Positions 1 to 8,234 of a stretch of DNA of 64,000 nucleotides are shown in pieces. A program made the translations under genes and the position numbers. Below the pieces are notes generated by a model. The model searched no databases. It saw only the letters and a program-made list of their open reading frames with translations, and was not told where the DNA came from. Within the stretch, counting starts at the first letter, position 1, and the number at the start of each line of letters is the position of its first letter. Location: positions 124,001 through 188,000 of the forward strand of contig NZ_FNEX01000015.1 in NCBI RefSeq assembly GCF_900100435.1, written 5' to 3'. The DNA is from Pedobacter sp. ok626 (GTDB taxonomy: Bacteria; Bacteroidota; Bacteroidia; Sphingobacteriales; Sphingobacteriaceae).

Positions 1-2
1 TT

Positions 3-1415
3 ACCAGAAAATCATTTGGCTTCCTTTATACCCTACTTCTGGTTATTTTCCCGATTGTAATTCTGGCTCCGCTTATTCCCGTCATCCAAATTATCAACTA
101 CATGGATAACCAAAGCCCAGATTATGATTTCAGTTATTTTGTACATATTCCACTGCTCACGATCCTATACATCTGCCTTTACACCATCGAGACGATCGTA
201 TTATCGAGATTGCTTCTTTACAATATTAAGCCGGGTAACTACCCAGTATATGGCGGTGTCTATGTACGCAAATGGCTGTCCGATCAATTGATATCCACCT
301 CTCTAATTGTATTGCATCCAATGTTCGCTTCTGTATATGTATCCGCATTTTTCAGAATGCTAGGGGCTAAAATTGGCAAAAATACAGAGATTTCAACAGC
401 GAGTAATGTAAGTCATACCATGCTCGAAATTGGTGACGAATCCTTTATTGCAGATGCGGTAACACTGGGAGAAGAAGACATTCGTGCCCAACGCCTAATT
501 CTCGACAAAACCTATATTGGCAACCGGAGTTTTGTGGGTAACAGTGCATTGATCCCCCAAGGTTATAAGTTAAATGATGATATGTTAATTGGCGTATTGT
601 CTACACCACCTACTGCAGAGCAACTACAAGCAACACCCGCAAAAGACTGGTTTGGATCACCTGCCATTTCCTTACCAAAAAGGCAAAGTAGTGGTGACTA
701 TCCGGCATCCTTAACCACCAATCCTTCCCCAGCCAGGCGGACAGCAAGGTTTGTCATTGAAGGCTTACGGATCATCTTACCAGAAACGGTGATCATTTGC
801 TGTAGTATTTTGTTTATTGCCTATTGCCATGACCTGGTGAAAGACCATAACCTTATGGAAATCGTTAGAGAGCTCCCTAAACTGCCATTCTACTACTTAT
901 TTTATATGGGCATGCCGGCTATGCTGATTACCCTTGTGTTAAAGTGGACTTCGGTAGGGAAATTTAAAAAGGAACAAAATCCAATGTGGACACATAAGGT
1001 ATGGCGAAGCGAAGCCAATACCACTACTTACGAAGCACTCGCTGTTCCATTCTTACTGGAATACATGAAAGGCACCCCTTTTCTGCCTATGATGCTACGC
1101 CTGTTTGGTGTAAAATTTGGCAAACGCGTGTGGCTAAATACAACCGACATTACAGAACACGATATGGTGAGCATTGGTGATGACACTGCGCTTAACGAAG
1201 ACTGTGGCCCGCAAACACACTTATTTGAAGACCGTGTAATGAAGGTAGGTGAAGTGAAAATCGGTGCAAGATGTACTATCGGATCCAGATCAATTATCCT
1301 GTACGATAGTGAGATTGGTGACGATGTAAAATTAGAACCACTATCATTGGTGATGAAGGGCGAAAAGCTTGCCAGTGACACCGAATGGACTGGCAGTCCG
1401 ATAAGATTGACTTAA
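3..1415 (+). CDS. Pls/PosA-type non-ribosomal peptide synthetase terminal region, 5' end outside window
   Basis: The reading frame is open from base 3, so the gene starts upstream of the window; the ATG at 102 is internal. The visible part has several hydrophobic membrane segments and two left-handed beta-helix stretches made of hexapeptide repeats, one near bases 370-620 (I/V-G-x-x-x-F-I type steps) and one at the C-terminus near 1110-1400. This arrangement matches the terminal domain of Pls/PosA-like synthetases (TIGR02353), which follows an adenylation and carrier domain in the full protein. The role of that domain is thought to be acyl or aminoacyl transfer at the membrane; the substrate here is unknown. 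It converges with the permease gene, whose end lies 5 bases away. A stand-alone hexapeptide acyltransferase is less likely because of the membrane segments between the two helices. Confidence 0.72.
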   Translation, partial: TRKSFGFLYTLLLVIFPIVILAPLIPVIQIINYMDNQSPDYDFSYFVHIPLLTILYICLYTIETIVLSRLLLYNIKPGNYPVYGGVYVRKWLSDQLISTSLIVLHPMFASVYVSAFFRMLGAKIGKNTEISTASNVSHTMLEIGDESFIADAVTLGEEDIRAQRLILDKTYIGNRSFVGNSALIPQGYKLNDDMLIGVLSTPPTAEQLQATPAKDWFGSPAISLPKRQSSGDYPASLTTNPSPARRTARFVIEGLRIILPETVIICCSILFIAYCHDLVKDHNLMEIVRELPKLPFYYLFYMGMPAMLITLVLKWTSVGKFKKEQNPMWTHKVWRSEANTTTYEALAVPFLLEYMKGTPFLPMMLRLFGVKFGKRVWLNTTDITEHDMVSIGDDTALNEDCGPQTHLFEDRVMKVGEVKIGARCTIGSRSIILYDSEIGDDVKLEPLSLVMKGEKLASDTEWTGSPIRLT

Positions 1416-1420
1416 TCCTT

Positions 1421-2641
1421 TTACTTAAACCTGATCGCTTTTAATGGGCTAATCCGGCTAACCAGCATAGATGGCAATATCAATACCATGATACAAATCA
1501 CAAAAGTGGCCAGGTTTAAGATCAAAACATCAACGAAATGAATTTCTATCGGTACATACGATAAATAATAAGAAGCCTGATCTAGCTTATAAATGTGTGT
1601 GTATTGCTGTAAAAAGCCTAAACCCAATCCCAGTATATTGCCCAGCAATAAGCCAAAGCCTACCAGGTAAAGGGCATTGTATAGAAATATCTTCATTACG
1701 CTGTAATCCGTCATGCCGAAAGCTTTCAATATGCCGATCATATTGGTTCGCTCCAGGATCATGATCAATAAAGCAGTAATCATATTGATCACCCCTACCA
1801 CCATCATCAACACCAACAATACCTTTGTATTTACATCCAGTAAGGACAGCCAGGTAAAAATCGCTGGAAAATAATCGGCCACAGACTCTGATTTTAGGTT
1901 CAGCTCCATATTCTCGTAAATATGATCCGATACTACTTTCAACTTAGAGAAATCTTTAATTCTGATTTCAAGGCCACCAATCTCGTTAGGCTTCCAGTTG
2001 TTTAACCGCCTAATGATATTTAGATCACCAATTACAAAGCCTTTATCAATTTCTTCAACGCCGATATCATAAATACCTACGATTTTAAACGGGCGCTTAC
2101 GTGGTGGATTCTGTACAAAATACATGATAAAATCGTCGCCGACTTTAAGCCTTAATCTGTTGGCTGTAAATTGGGAGATCATGATTTGCCGTGTAGCCTT
2201 AGCACTATCTGCAAAATCAATCACCTCACCACTCACCAGATGCTTGCGGATATAATCCCATCTAAAAGACTTATCTATCCCTTTAAAGTTAATCCCTTCC
2301 ACCTCATCATTAGCCGAAATAATTGCTGGCTTTGTAGCATAGGGCTGGTAAAATTCTACATCAGGGTTGTTCTTCAGCTGGTCTAGCGTCACTTTTTGAG
2401 GTACAAAAGGCAGCAGTTCAAAGGAATTATTCAAGCTATATTTAAAGACTCTTACATCTCCAATATAACCTCTTACCTTCTCCTGTATTTCTGTTTTAAA
2501 GCCTTTTATAATGGCAACAGAAAGCATCATTACCGCCAGACTTAGCATTACTCCAGCTATAGCAATACGGACAATCAACTTAGAAAAAGTACGCTCTGAT
2601 TTTATGGCTATACGCCCTGCTATGAAGTATTCTGTATTCAA
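1421..2641 (-). CDS. ABC transporter permease, LolC/LolE-like (FtsX/MacB family)
   Basis: This 406-residue protein has an N-terminal membrane segment (about residues 20-48), a large periplasmic MacB-type domain (about 50-255), and three further membrane segments near 270-295, 315-345 and 370-395 ending in SPLKAIRFK. This one-plus-three topology is that of LolC/E-type permeases, which extract lipoproteins from the inner membrane using ATP from a partner LolD. No ATPase gene lies beside it, which is common in Bacteroidota. The start ATG at 2641 gives the N-terminus typical of the family (NTEYFIAGRIA). It could equally be called a generic FtsX-like permease; lipoprotein release is inferred from family resemblance. 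Confidence 0.82.
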   Translation of the reverse strand: MNTEYFIAGRIAIKSERTFSKLIVRIAIAGVMLSLAVMMLSVAIIKGFKTEIQEKVRGYIGDVRVFKYSLNNSFELLPFVPQKVTLDQLKNNPDVEFYQPYATKPAIISANDEVEGINFKGIDKSFRWDYIRKHLVSGEVIDFADSAKATRQIMISQFTANRLRLKVGDDFIMYFVQNPPRKRPFKIVGIYDIGVEEIDKGFVIGDLNIIRRLNNWKPNEIGGLEIRIKDFSKLKVVSDHIYENMELNLKSESVADYFPAIFTWLSLLDVNTKVLLVLMMVVGVINMITALLIMILERTNMIGILKAFGMTDYSVMKIFLYNALYLVGFGLLLGNILGLGLGFLQQYTHIYKLDQASYYLSYVPIEIHFVDVLILNLATFVICIMVLILPSMLVSRISPLKAIRFK

Positions 2642-2683
2642 TCTTTTCAGCTGCTAATGTGGTGTAAAAGTGCATTTTTTTAA

Positions 2684-2710
2684 ATTAAGATTTTAAAAAA
2701 AAATCTTAAT
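2684..2710. terminator. AT-rich hairpin upstream of the permease gene
   Basis: ATTAAGATTTT at 2684-2694 is perfectly complementary to AAAATCTTAAT at 2700-2710 with a 5-base loop. It lies between the divergent permease and DUF3800 genes, so it may insulate their promoters; it is very AT-rich and its function is uncertain. Confidence 0.35.
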
Positions 2711-2852
2711 CAAAAATAAAGGCTCAATTAAAAATACAGATAAACATGTCGAAGAGTTAATATTAAAGAAATTCACAACTCTAATTAACATCAACAATTA
2801 GCTTATTTAAACAAATTGATTGACTTAAAGTGTATCTATATAAACATTTGCG

Positions 2853-2860
2853 TATATTTG
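2853..2860 (+). promoter_or_regulatory. Bacteroidota -7 promoter box for the DUF3800 leader RNA
   Basis: TATATTTG matches the Bacteroidota -7 consensus TAnnTTTG exactly and would start transcription near 2867, just before the structured leader at 2871. I do not see a clear -33 TTG at the usual spacing. Confidence 0.5.
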
Positions 2861-2867
2861 TAATAAT

Positions 2868-2960
2868 ATTAGAGACAGGAGAAAAAGCTGAGCAACCATT
2901 TTTGGCAGGCGTTTTAACTGGATAGTCTCGTAAAAGCCCCTTAATTGGGGCTTTCTTGAT
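2868..2960 (+). ncRNA. candidate structured RNA ahead of the DUF3800 gene
   Basis: A compact transcript unit sits between the promoter box and the DUF3800 gene. GAGAC at 2872-2876 pairs with GTCTC at 2925-2929, closing a domain of about 58 bases with internal pairing options (CCA/TGG around 2896-2905). It is followed within 3 bases by an intrinsic terminator, GCCCC at 2936-2940 pairing with GGGGC at 2947-2951, flanked by AAA and TTT. Conserved RNAs named DUF3800-I to DUF3800-XI are known upstream of DUF3800 genes in many bacteria; whether this one belongs to a named class I cannot tell. It could act as an RNA partner of the protein or as an attenuator. Confidence 0.55.
2933..2957 (+). terminator. 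intrinsic terminator ending the leader RNA
   Basis: AAAGCCCC (2933-2940), loop TTAATT, GGGGCTTT (2947-2954) then CTT. The stem is GC-rich and lies 24 bases before the DUF3800 start codon, so the leader RNA can be released separately from the mRNA. Confidence 0.75.
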
Positions 2961-2980
2961 TAGTAACTTTCAACTTGATC

Positions 2981-3703
2981 ATGACCAAAATAGAAAACCA
3001 GTTAACTAAAAAATATTATTTCATTGATGAAAGTGGCGATCCCCATTTTTACGGAAATCGGAAAAAGTTATTAATAGGTACAGAAGGTTTTCAACCTTAT
3101 CTAATTATTGGAATGATTGAAACAGACAACCGGAAAGTACTTCGAAATGCTGTTACCGACTTCATGGAAAACATTAAAGCTGACACCATGTACAATTCCA
3201 TTCCTTCGGTAGCTAATACAAAAGGCTGGTATGTTCATGCACGGGGTGATCATCCAGAAATACGAGCAAAATTCTTTGAATTACTGCGTGATCTAAATGG
3301 CTATAAAGCACACATTGTTATCGCTAAAAAAAATCTATCCATTTTTAATCGCAAACACAACAACAATCCGACTGAGTTTTATTTTGATGTATTACATCAC
3401 TTGTTGAATGGAAAAATCAATAAACCTGATTATCATCATTACTTATACCTTTCCCAACGTGGCAATAATACACTACATCGTTTTGAAGAAGCGGTTACAA
3501 GAGCACTTCAGGGAGGAAAATCTAAGTATAATACTTTTCTACCTTGCAAGCTTGAACTTGTACCCAGTAAAGAAATGCCCGAGTTAAGTATAATTGATTA
3601 TATGATGTGGGCAGTGCAGCGCAAATTATTAAAAGGAGAAAGTCGTTACTTTAATGCCTTGCAGAACAGGTTCGGTGAAATCATTGACCTATATGCAGAA
3701 TAG
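2981..3703 (+). CDS. DUF3800 domain protein
   Basis: The 240-residue protein begins with the family signature YYFIDESGDPHFYG (about residues 12-25) and ends with the second conserved block SIIDYMMWAVQRKL (about 206-219). DUF3800 proteins have an RNase H-like fold with conserved acidic residues, here D and E in FIDESGD, and are often found in mobile or defence settings; their biochemical role is not settled. I chose ATG 2981 rather than the TTG at 2975. It is a single gene behind the structured leader described above. The next gene is an Arr-type protein in the same direction, 190 bases downstream. An RNA- or nucleic-acid-acting enzyme is an inference from the fold. Confidence 0.85.
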   Translation: MTKIENQLTKKYYFIDESGDPHFYGNRKKLLIGTEGFQPYLIIGMIETDNRKVLRNAVTDFMENIKADTMYNSIPSVANTKGWYVHARGDHPEIRAKFFELLRDLNGYKAHIVIAKKNLSIFNRKHNNNPTEFYFDVLHHLLNGKINKPDYHHYLYLSQRGNNTLHRFEEAVTRALQGGKSKYNTFLPCKLELVPSKEMPELSIIDYMMWAVQRKLLKGESRYFNALQNRFGEIIDLYAE

Positions 3704-3833
3704 TATAAAAGAAAAAAGCTAAAAAATCCTGAAGCCCCCGTGCCAATACTGGCAGCACCCATCAAGGGATGAGATATGCAGACTTAAAACTCCTTAGCCA
3801 ATACAAAGATAACATAAAATTATGAGAGTTACA

Positions 3834-3841
3834 TATATTTG
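3834..3841 (+). promoter_or_regulatory. -7 promoter box for the TPR-Arr gene
   Basis: TATATTTG matches TAnnTTTG. Transcription from it would start near 3848, leaving almost no leader before ATG 3855 but a 45-base leader before ATG 3894, which supports the later start. Confidence 0.45.
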
Positions 3842-3893
3842 AGAGTTGGCGATCATGAGTCGACATTATCATAACATACAAAATCATTATAAG

Positions 3894-4637
3894 ATGGAAT
3901 TTAGCCCAAACAACCATGTTGTTAAATTATGCATCCAAGGTATGGAGATGGAGGAAAAAGGAAGACCTGAAGAAGCAATCAAGTTATTTTTTCAAGCATG
4001 GAACGAAGCGACAAACGATTTTGAAAAATTTACTGCTGCTCATTATATAGCGCGACATCAGAATAATGTTGCCGACAAATTAAAGTGGCTTGAAACAGGT
4101 TTGCAGTTTGCATTAAAAATTGATGATGATGCGGTTAAAGGCGCCTTCCCTGCGCTATATTCAAACATTGCCCAATGCTATAAAGACTTAGGCGACATAG
4201 ATAATGCAAAAAAGAATCAGGAATTAGCAAAGACTTTCGAAGATAGGCCATCTGACAAGGGGCCCTTTTACCACGGGACGAAAGCAGCGCTGCAGGTCGG
4301 CGATTTGCTAACAGCAGAGAGCAACTCTAACTACAAGGCTGAACTCGTCATGAATCATATTTATTTTACTGCCTTGGCGAACGGAGCGGGACTTGCCGCC
4401 GCTTTGGCTAAAGGTGAGGGACCCCAACGTGTTTATATCGTTGAACCTACAGGGAACTTTGAGAATGACCCAAACGTTACTAACAAAAAATTCCCAGGGA
4501 ATCCTACCCGTTCTTATCGCAGCCAAGAGCCGCTTAAAGTGGTTGGCGAACTAACAGATTGGCTGCGAATAACACCAGAAGAACTCAAAAAATGGCAGGA
4601 AAAACTAGCGAATAATAAAGGGGAAATTATTAATTAA
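3894..4637 (+). CDS. arr: TPR-like domain fused to rifamycin ADP-ribosyltransferase (Arr)
   Basis: The C-terminal half (from about base 4258) carries the Arr signatures: GPFYHGTKAALQVGDLL, HIYFTALANGAG, VYIVEPTGNFENDPN, TNKKFPGNPTRSYRSQEPL. The H and Y of YHGT and the downstream Y/D residues fit the family's NAD-binding site. Arr inactivates rifamycins by ADP-ribosylating the ansa-chain hydroxyl. Ordinary Arr is about 140 residues; here an extra N-terminal region of about 120 residues with helical tetratricopeptide-like repeats precedes it. ATG 3894 is preferred because the TATATTTG promoter box at 3834 would place the earlier TTG 3846 or ATG 3855 at the transcript start. Resistance activity is likely but unproven; the TPR region may recruit a partner or alter the target. 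Confidence 0.85.
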   Translation: MEFSPNNHVVKLCIQGMEMEEKGRPEEAIKLFFQAWNEATNDFEKFTAAHYIARHQNNVADKLKWLETGLQFALKIDDDAVKGAFPALYSNIAQCYKDLGDIDNAKKNQELAKTFEDRPSDKGPFYHGTKAALQVGDLLTAESNSNYKAELVMNHIYFTALANGAGLAAALAKGEGPQRVYIVEPTGNFENDPNVTNKKFPGNPTRSYRSQEPLKVVGELTDWLRITPEELKKWQEKLANNKGEIIN

Positions 4638-4704
4638 AACAAACAAAAGCCTGTCCCAAACAATCTGCCCTTATTTAAGGTTTATAAGTAAAAACAGAAC
4701 GATA

Positions 4705-4896
4705 ATGGCAAAATCAACTATTGAAAAAAAGATAGACACCAAAGTAAAATCTATCCAAAATCAGATTAAAAAACTGCAAAATGATTTGGTACACTGGCAA
4801 AAAGTCGCGAGCGATTATGAAACCAACAGAGACACTATCGAATCAATTTTATCTGTACACAATGCCCCAGATTTAGGCGGGAGTAAAAAGAAGTAA
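4705..4896 (+). CDS. small coiled-coil protein of unknown function
   Basis: This 63-residue, lysine-rich protein has a continuous helix with heptad-like spacing (about residues 5-45, KIDTKVKSIQNQIKKLQNDL) and a short polar tail ending in KKK. It has no signal peptide. It follows the TPR-Arr gene by 67 bases and is followed by a strong terminator, so the two may be co-transcribed. I do not recognise a family. Confidence 0.6.
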   Translation: MAKSTIEKKIDTKVKSIQNQIKKLQNDLVHWQKVASDYETNRDTIESILSVHNAPDLGGSKKK

Positions 4897-4926
4897 GAGC
4901 TATAAAACTGGAAATAGAAACACGAC

Positions 4927-4952
4927 AAAAGGGGTTAAATGCCCCTTTGTTA
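4927..4952 (+). terminator. intrinsic terminator after the small coiled-coil gene
   Basis: AAAGGGG (4928-4934) and CCCCTTT (4942-4948) form a hairpin with loop TTAAATG, followed by GTTATT. It separates the Arr unit from the DUF1343 gene. Confidence 0.75.
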
Positions 4953-5018
4953 TTAAATAACGGATTAATCATTTTTTATTACCTTTAGTTTTATACACAC
5001 AATAAAAAAGGTTATTAA

Positions 5019-6245
5019 ATGACACGATCCGTAACACACCTCCTGAATGCAGTCTTGTTCTCTTTTCTGCTTCAAATTTGTAGTCCATTAACTACATTAG
5101 CCATCGATCCACCCCATAAAAAGCTACTTACCGGTGCCGAACAAACAGAACTATATGTACCTTATTTAAAAGGCAAACGTGTAGGTATGGTGGTTAACCC
5201 AACCTCTATAATCGGCAAGGAAACCACTGTAGACAGCTTGCTGAAACGCGGCGTAAACATTGTTAAGATATTTGGACCAGAACATGGTTTTAGAGGAAAT
5301 GCCAGTAACGGAACACATGTTGATGATGAAATTGACACTAAAACAGGGATAAAGGCCATTTCATTATATGGAAAACACTCTACCCCTACCAAAGCGGAAC
5401 TGGCAGATGTGGATGTGATGATATTTGACATACAGGATGTGGGCGTACGTTTTTATACCTATATCAATACTTTACAACACGTAATGGAGGCTTGTGCAGC
5501 CAACAAAAAGGAAGTACTGATTTTGGATAGACCAAACCCCAATGGTTTTTACATTGATGGCCCAATACTTGATCCAAAATTTAAATCAGGTATAGGATTA
5601 AAACCAATTCCAGCAGTGCACGGACTAACCGTTGGTGAATACGCTCAAATGTTGAATGGCGAAAACTGGTTGGACAATAAGCTGAAATGCAAAATCAAAA
5701 TCATTAAAGTGGCCAATTACACCCACGACACTCCCTATGAACTACCTGTTAATCCTTCACCAAATTTAAATACACCACAATCTATTTTATTGTATCCAAC
5801 TACCTGCCTGTTCGAAGGCACCTATTTAAACTATGGCCGAGGTACACAATTTCCCTTCACCATTGTAGGTGCTCCTGCATTAAAAGGTAAATACGAGTTT
5901 TCTTTCACTCCAGTAAGTCTTAAAGGGATGTCAGAAAGTCCCTTGTTTATGAACCAGGTTTGTTACGGTTTAGACCTTAGGAATTATGATACCAACAATT
6001 TCAGAAAAACAAAGCAGATCAACTTAGGCTGGATAATCGAATTGTATAACGCTTCACCAAACAAAGCAGATTTCTTTAACTCTAGTTTGAGCAAAGAAAT
6101 GGGGACAATTGAAAGGCTTATTGGTGTTGCTGATTTCAGGAAACAAATTATTGCCGGAAAATCAGAACAAGAAATCAGAGCGAGCTGGGAACCCGGATTA
6201 AGTCAATATAAAAAGATGCGCAAAAAGTATTTGTTGTATCCATAA
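5019..6245 (+). CDS. DUF1343 protein, NamZ-like exo-beta-N-acetylmuramidase
   Basis: A 408-residue protein with an N-terminal signal peptide (about residues 1-29, ending LAIDPP). Family hallmarks include GMVVNPTSI, FGPEHGFRG, DIQDVGVRFYTYI, LDRPNPNG and FEGTYLNYGRGT. DUF1343 members such as NamZ release N-acetylmuramic acid from the non-reducing end of peptidoglycan fragments (EC 3.2.1.92). The signal peptide places it in the periplasm or outside, suiting cell-wall recycling or scavenging. It is alone in its unit, between a terminator and the ECF sigma gene 78 bases downstream. The family is certain; the exact substrate is inferred. Confidence 0.85.
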   Translation: MTRSVTHLLNAVLFSFLLQICSPLTTLAIDPPHKKLLTGAEQTELYVPYLKGKRVGMVVNPTSIIGKETTVDSLLKRGVNIVKIFGPEHGFRGNASNGTHVDDEIDTKTGIKAISLYGKHSTPTKAELADVDVMIFDIQDVGVRFYTYINTLQHVMEACAANKKEVLILDRPNPNGFYIDGPILDPKFKSGIGLKPIPAVHGLTVGEYAQMLNGENWLDNKLKCKIKIIKVANYTHDTPYELPVNPSPNLNTPQSILLYPTTCLFEGTYLNYGRGTQFPFTIVGAPALKGKYEFSFTPVSLKGMSESPLFMNQVCYGLDLRNYDTNNFRKTKQINLGWIIELYNASPNKADFFNSSLSKEMGTIERLIGVADFRKQIIAGKSEQEIRASWEPGLSQYKKMRKKYLLYP

Positions 6246-6323
6246 GGTATAGATATTCCTCTAAACGTTATATTTAGAAAGGCATATAGCTGATTTCCTA
6301 AACTATAATTTTAACTTAGCATA

Positions 6324-6920
6324 ATGGAAAGTAAAGCTCCCACTGGTGAGGAAATTCTTTTGGCTAAAATAACCAGTGGGGACCATTATGCTTTCAGGAA
6401 ATTATTTGACCAGTATCATTCTAAAGTTTATAGCTATTCCAATTGGGTGTTGCGATCTGAATCTCTTGCACAGGAAATAGTGCAAGAGGTATTTATAAAC
6501 ATCTGGATCAATAGAGCGAAATTATCACAAATAAACAATTTCGGAGGTTACCTGAGGGTGATTACCAAAAACGTGACCTTAAATGCCTTAAAAAAAATAG
6601 CGCTTGATTTCAAATTGAGCAATGCCCATGTTAAGACCTGGACGGAAGTAGATAACGATACCGAAGAGCAGATCCAATTCAAAGAAACCCGTGCCTTGCT
6701 TAACGAAGCAATTTTAAAACTTCCCAAACAGCAGCGGCTGATTTATCAAATGTGCCACATTGATGGCATAAAACAGAAAGAGGTAGCCGAAAAACTTAAC
6801 ATTTCGCCTCTTACCGTAAAAGCGCACCTGCGCGATGCGACCAAAACCATCCGTAATTTTATGGGCGACCAGGCCGATCTCTGCGTTTTGTTGTTTATGT
6901 TTTTTTATGTGATAAAATAA
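6324..6920 (+). CDS. ECF sigma factor (FecI type), locus 1
   Basis: 198 residues with sigma region 2 (about 25-90, FDQYHSKVYSYSNW, EIVQEVFINIWINR) and region 4 (about 125-180, LPKQQRLIYQMCHIDGIKQKEVAEKL, then an HTH at NISPLTVKAHLRDATKTI). It heads a locus of FecR, SusC, SusD and TlpA-like genes and probably directs their transcription when the SusC receptor signals through FecR. The last 15 residues (LCVLLFMFFYVIK) are strikingly hydrophobic, a tail also seen in two other sigma factors of this window. Confidence 0.9.
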   Translation: MESKAPTGEEILLAKITSGDHYAFRKLFDQYHSKVYSYSNWVLRSESLAQEIVQEVFINIWINRAKLSQINNFGGYLRVITKNVTLNALKKIALDFKLSNAHVKTWTEVDNDTEEQIQFKETRALLNEAILKLPKQQRLIYQMCHIDGIKQKEVAEKLNISPLTVKAHLRDATKTIRNFMGDQADLCVLLFMFFYVIK

Positions 6921-7011
6921 TTTCACATCCACTACTACCTTTTTGATTTAGGATTGTCATTATAATAAATAGGCAAGATAACCCCTTGCTTTTAATCCTA
7001 AATTGTACCCG

Positions 7012-8049
7012 ATGAGTAAGGAAAGACTAACGCATTTATTTCAGAAATACGTACACAAAACCTGTACACAGGCGGAATATGCAGAGTTGATGAGCTTAAT
7101 TAACGACAAAAATAAAGCCATTGAGCTTGATCAGCTGATGAATGAGGAGTGGAAAAACCATCGTAATGGCCCGGAACTGGACAAAAAAAGTGTAGATCAG
7201 CTATTTGACAGGATTTTATCTGCCGGAGAATATATCCAGGAAAATAACCAGACCATTAAACTGAACACCAGAAGATCATGGATCATGTGGGCTGCTGCAT
7301 CATTTTTACTGGGAATTTTTGCTTTTTGGTTTTACAGTTCAAACAGCGACAGCTCCAATAAAGCTAAACAGGCTCAGGCGATAGCAGGCAAAACTAATCC
7401 TGTGATAAAGTTGGCTACCATTAATGAACACAAAAAAATAAAACTACCTGATGGCAGCATTGTTATTCTGAATAACGGCAGTAAGCTCGAGTTTCCAAAA
7501 AATTTCTCCGGCAACACACGAGAAATAATACTAGAGGGAGAAGGGTATTTTGACATCAAACATAATGCTGAAAAACCTTTCATAGTCCATACGGGAAAAA
7601 TAAGCACGACTGTTTTGGGAACAGCTTTTAACATTAAGGCATATGACAAAGAGAACAATGTAGTAGTAACTGTAACCAGAGGAAAGGTAATGGTTAAAAA
7701 TGAGAACAAAACACTTGGAATAATTGTTCCGGATCAGCAGATTGTTTTCAATAAAACAGAGATGAAATCATCCCTTACCCCTGTAGTAGCCAGCAAAATA
7801 GTAGAGTGGCAGGAAAAAGACCTCTACTTTGATGATGTAACCATGGATGAAGCGGCAGCGCAATTGGCTAAACGTTTCAATATAAAAATAAAATTTGCCA
7901 GCGAGGAAAGCAGAAGCTGTCGTTTTACAGCTACCTTTTTAAAGGGCGAAAGCTTAGAGGAGATTCTAGAAGTCATTACTTCATTTAATCATATAACGTA
8001 TCAAAAAAAGGCTGGAGAGATCATCATTTCTGGCAACGGATGTAAATAA
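7012..8049 (+). CDS. FecR-type anti-sigma factor, locus 1
   Basis: 345 residues from ATG 7012 (a TTG at 7003 is the only earlier start). The cytoplasmic N-terminus (about 1-85) would hold the sigma factor, a single membrane segment follows (about 87-105, WIMWAAASFLLGIFAFWF), and the periplasmic part holds the FecR domain (about 135-235, LPDGSIVILNNGSKLEFP; GEGYFDIKHNAEKPFIV; VLGTAFNIKAY) and a DUF4974 secretin-like end (about 275-345). FecR relays occupancy of the TonB-dependent receptor to the sigma factor. It lies 91 bases after its sigma gene and 185 bases before the SusC gene. Confidence 0.92.
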   Translation: MSKERLTHLFQKYVHKTCTQAEYAELMSLINDKNKAIELDQLMNEEWKNHRNGPELDKKSVDQLFDRILSAGEYIQENNQTIKLNTRRSWIMWAAASFLLGIFAFWFYSSNSDSSNKAKQAQAIAGKTNPVIKLATINEHKKIKLPDGSIVILNNGSKLEFPKNFSGNTREIILEGEGYFDIKHNAEKPFIVHTGKISTTVLGTAFNIKAYDKENNVVVTVTRGKVMVKNENKTLGIIVPDQQIVFNKTEMKSSLTPVVASKIVEWQEKDLYFDDVTMDEAAAQLAKRFNIKIKFASEESRSCRFTATFLKGESLEEILEVITSFNHITYQKKAGEIIISGNGCK

Positions 8050-8131
8050 TAATTAATCAATTAATAAACCTAAACCCTTAATTAAAACCATTTATGAAAG
8101 AAATTTACCAACTGCGAATTTGATAAAAAAA

Positions 8132-8153
8132 CTCCCTGTCGCTAAACAGGGAG
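8132..8153 (+). terminator. hairpin in the leader of SusC gene 1
   Basis: CTCCCTGT (8132-8139) pairs with ACAGGGAG (8146-8153), loop CGCTAA. There is no clean T run behind it, so it may attenuate or protect the susC/susD transcript rather than end the fecR one. Confidence 0.5.
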
Positions 8154-8234
8154 CTGTTGATTGCTTTGCTTTAGCGCTAACTAGAGCAAAATGTTATAAA
8201 CAATTTTTCGAGGATCATTTAAACATTTAAAATT

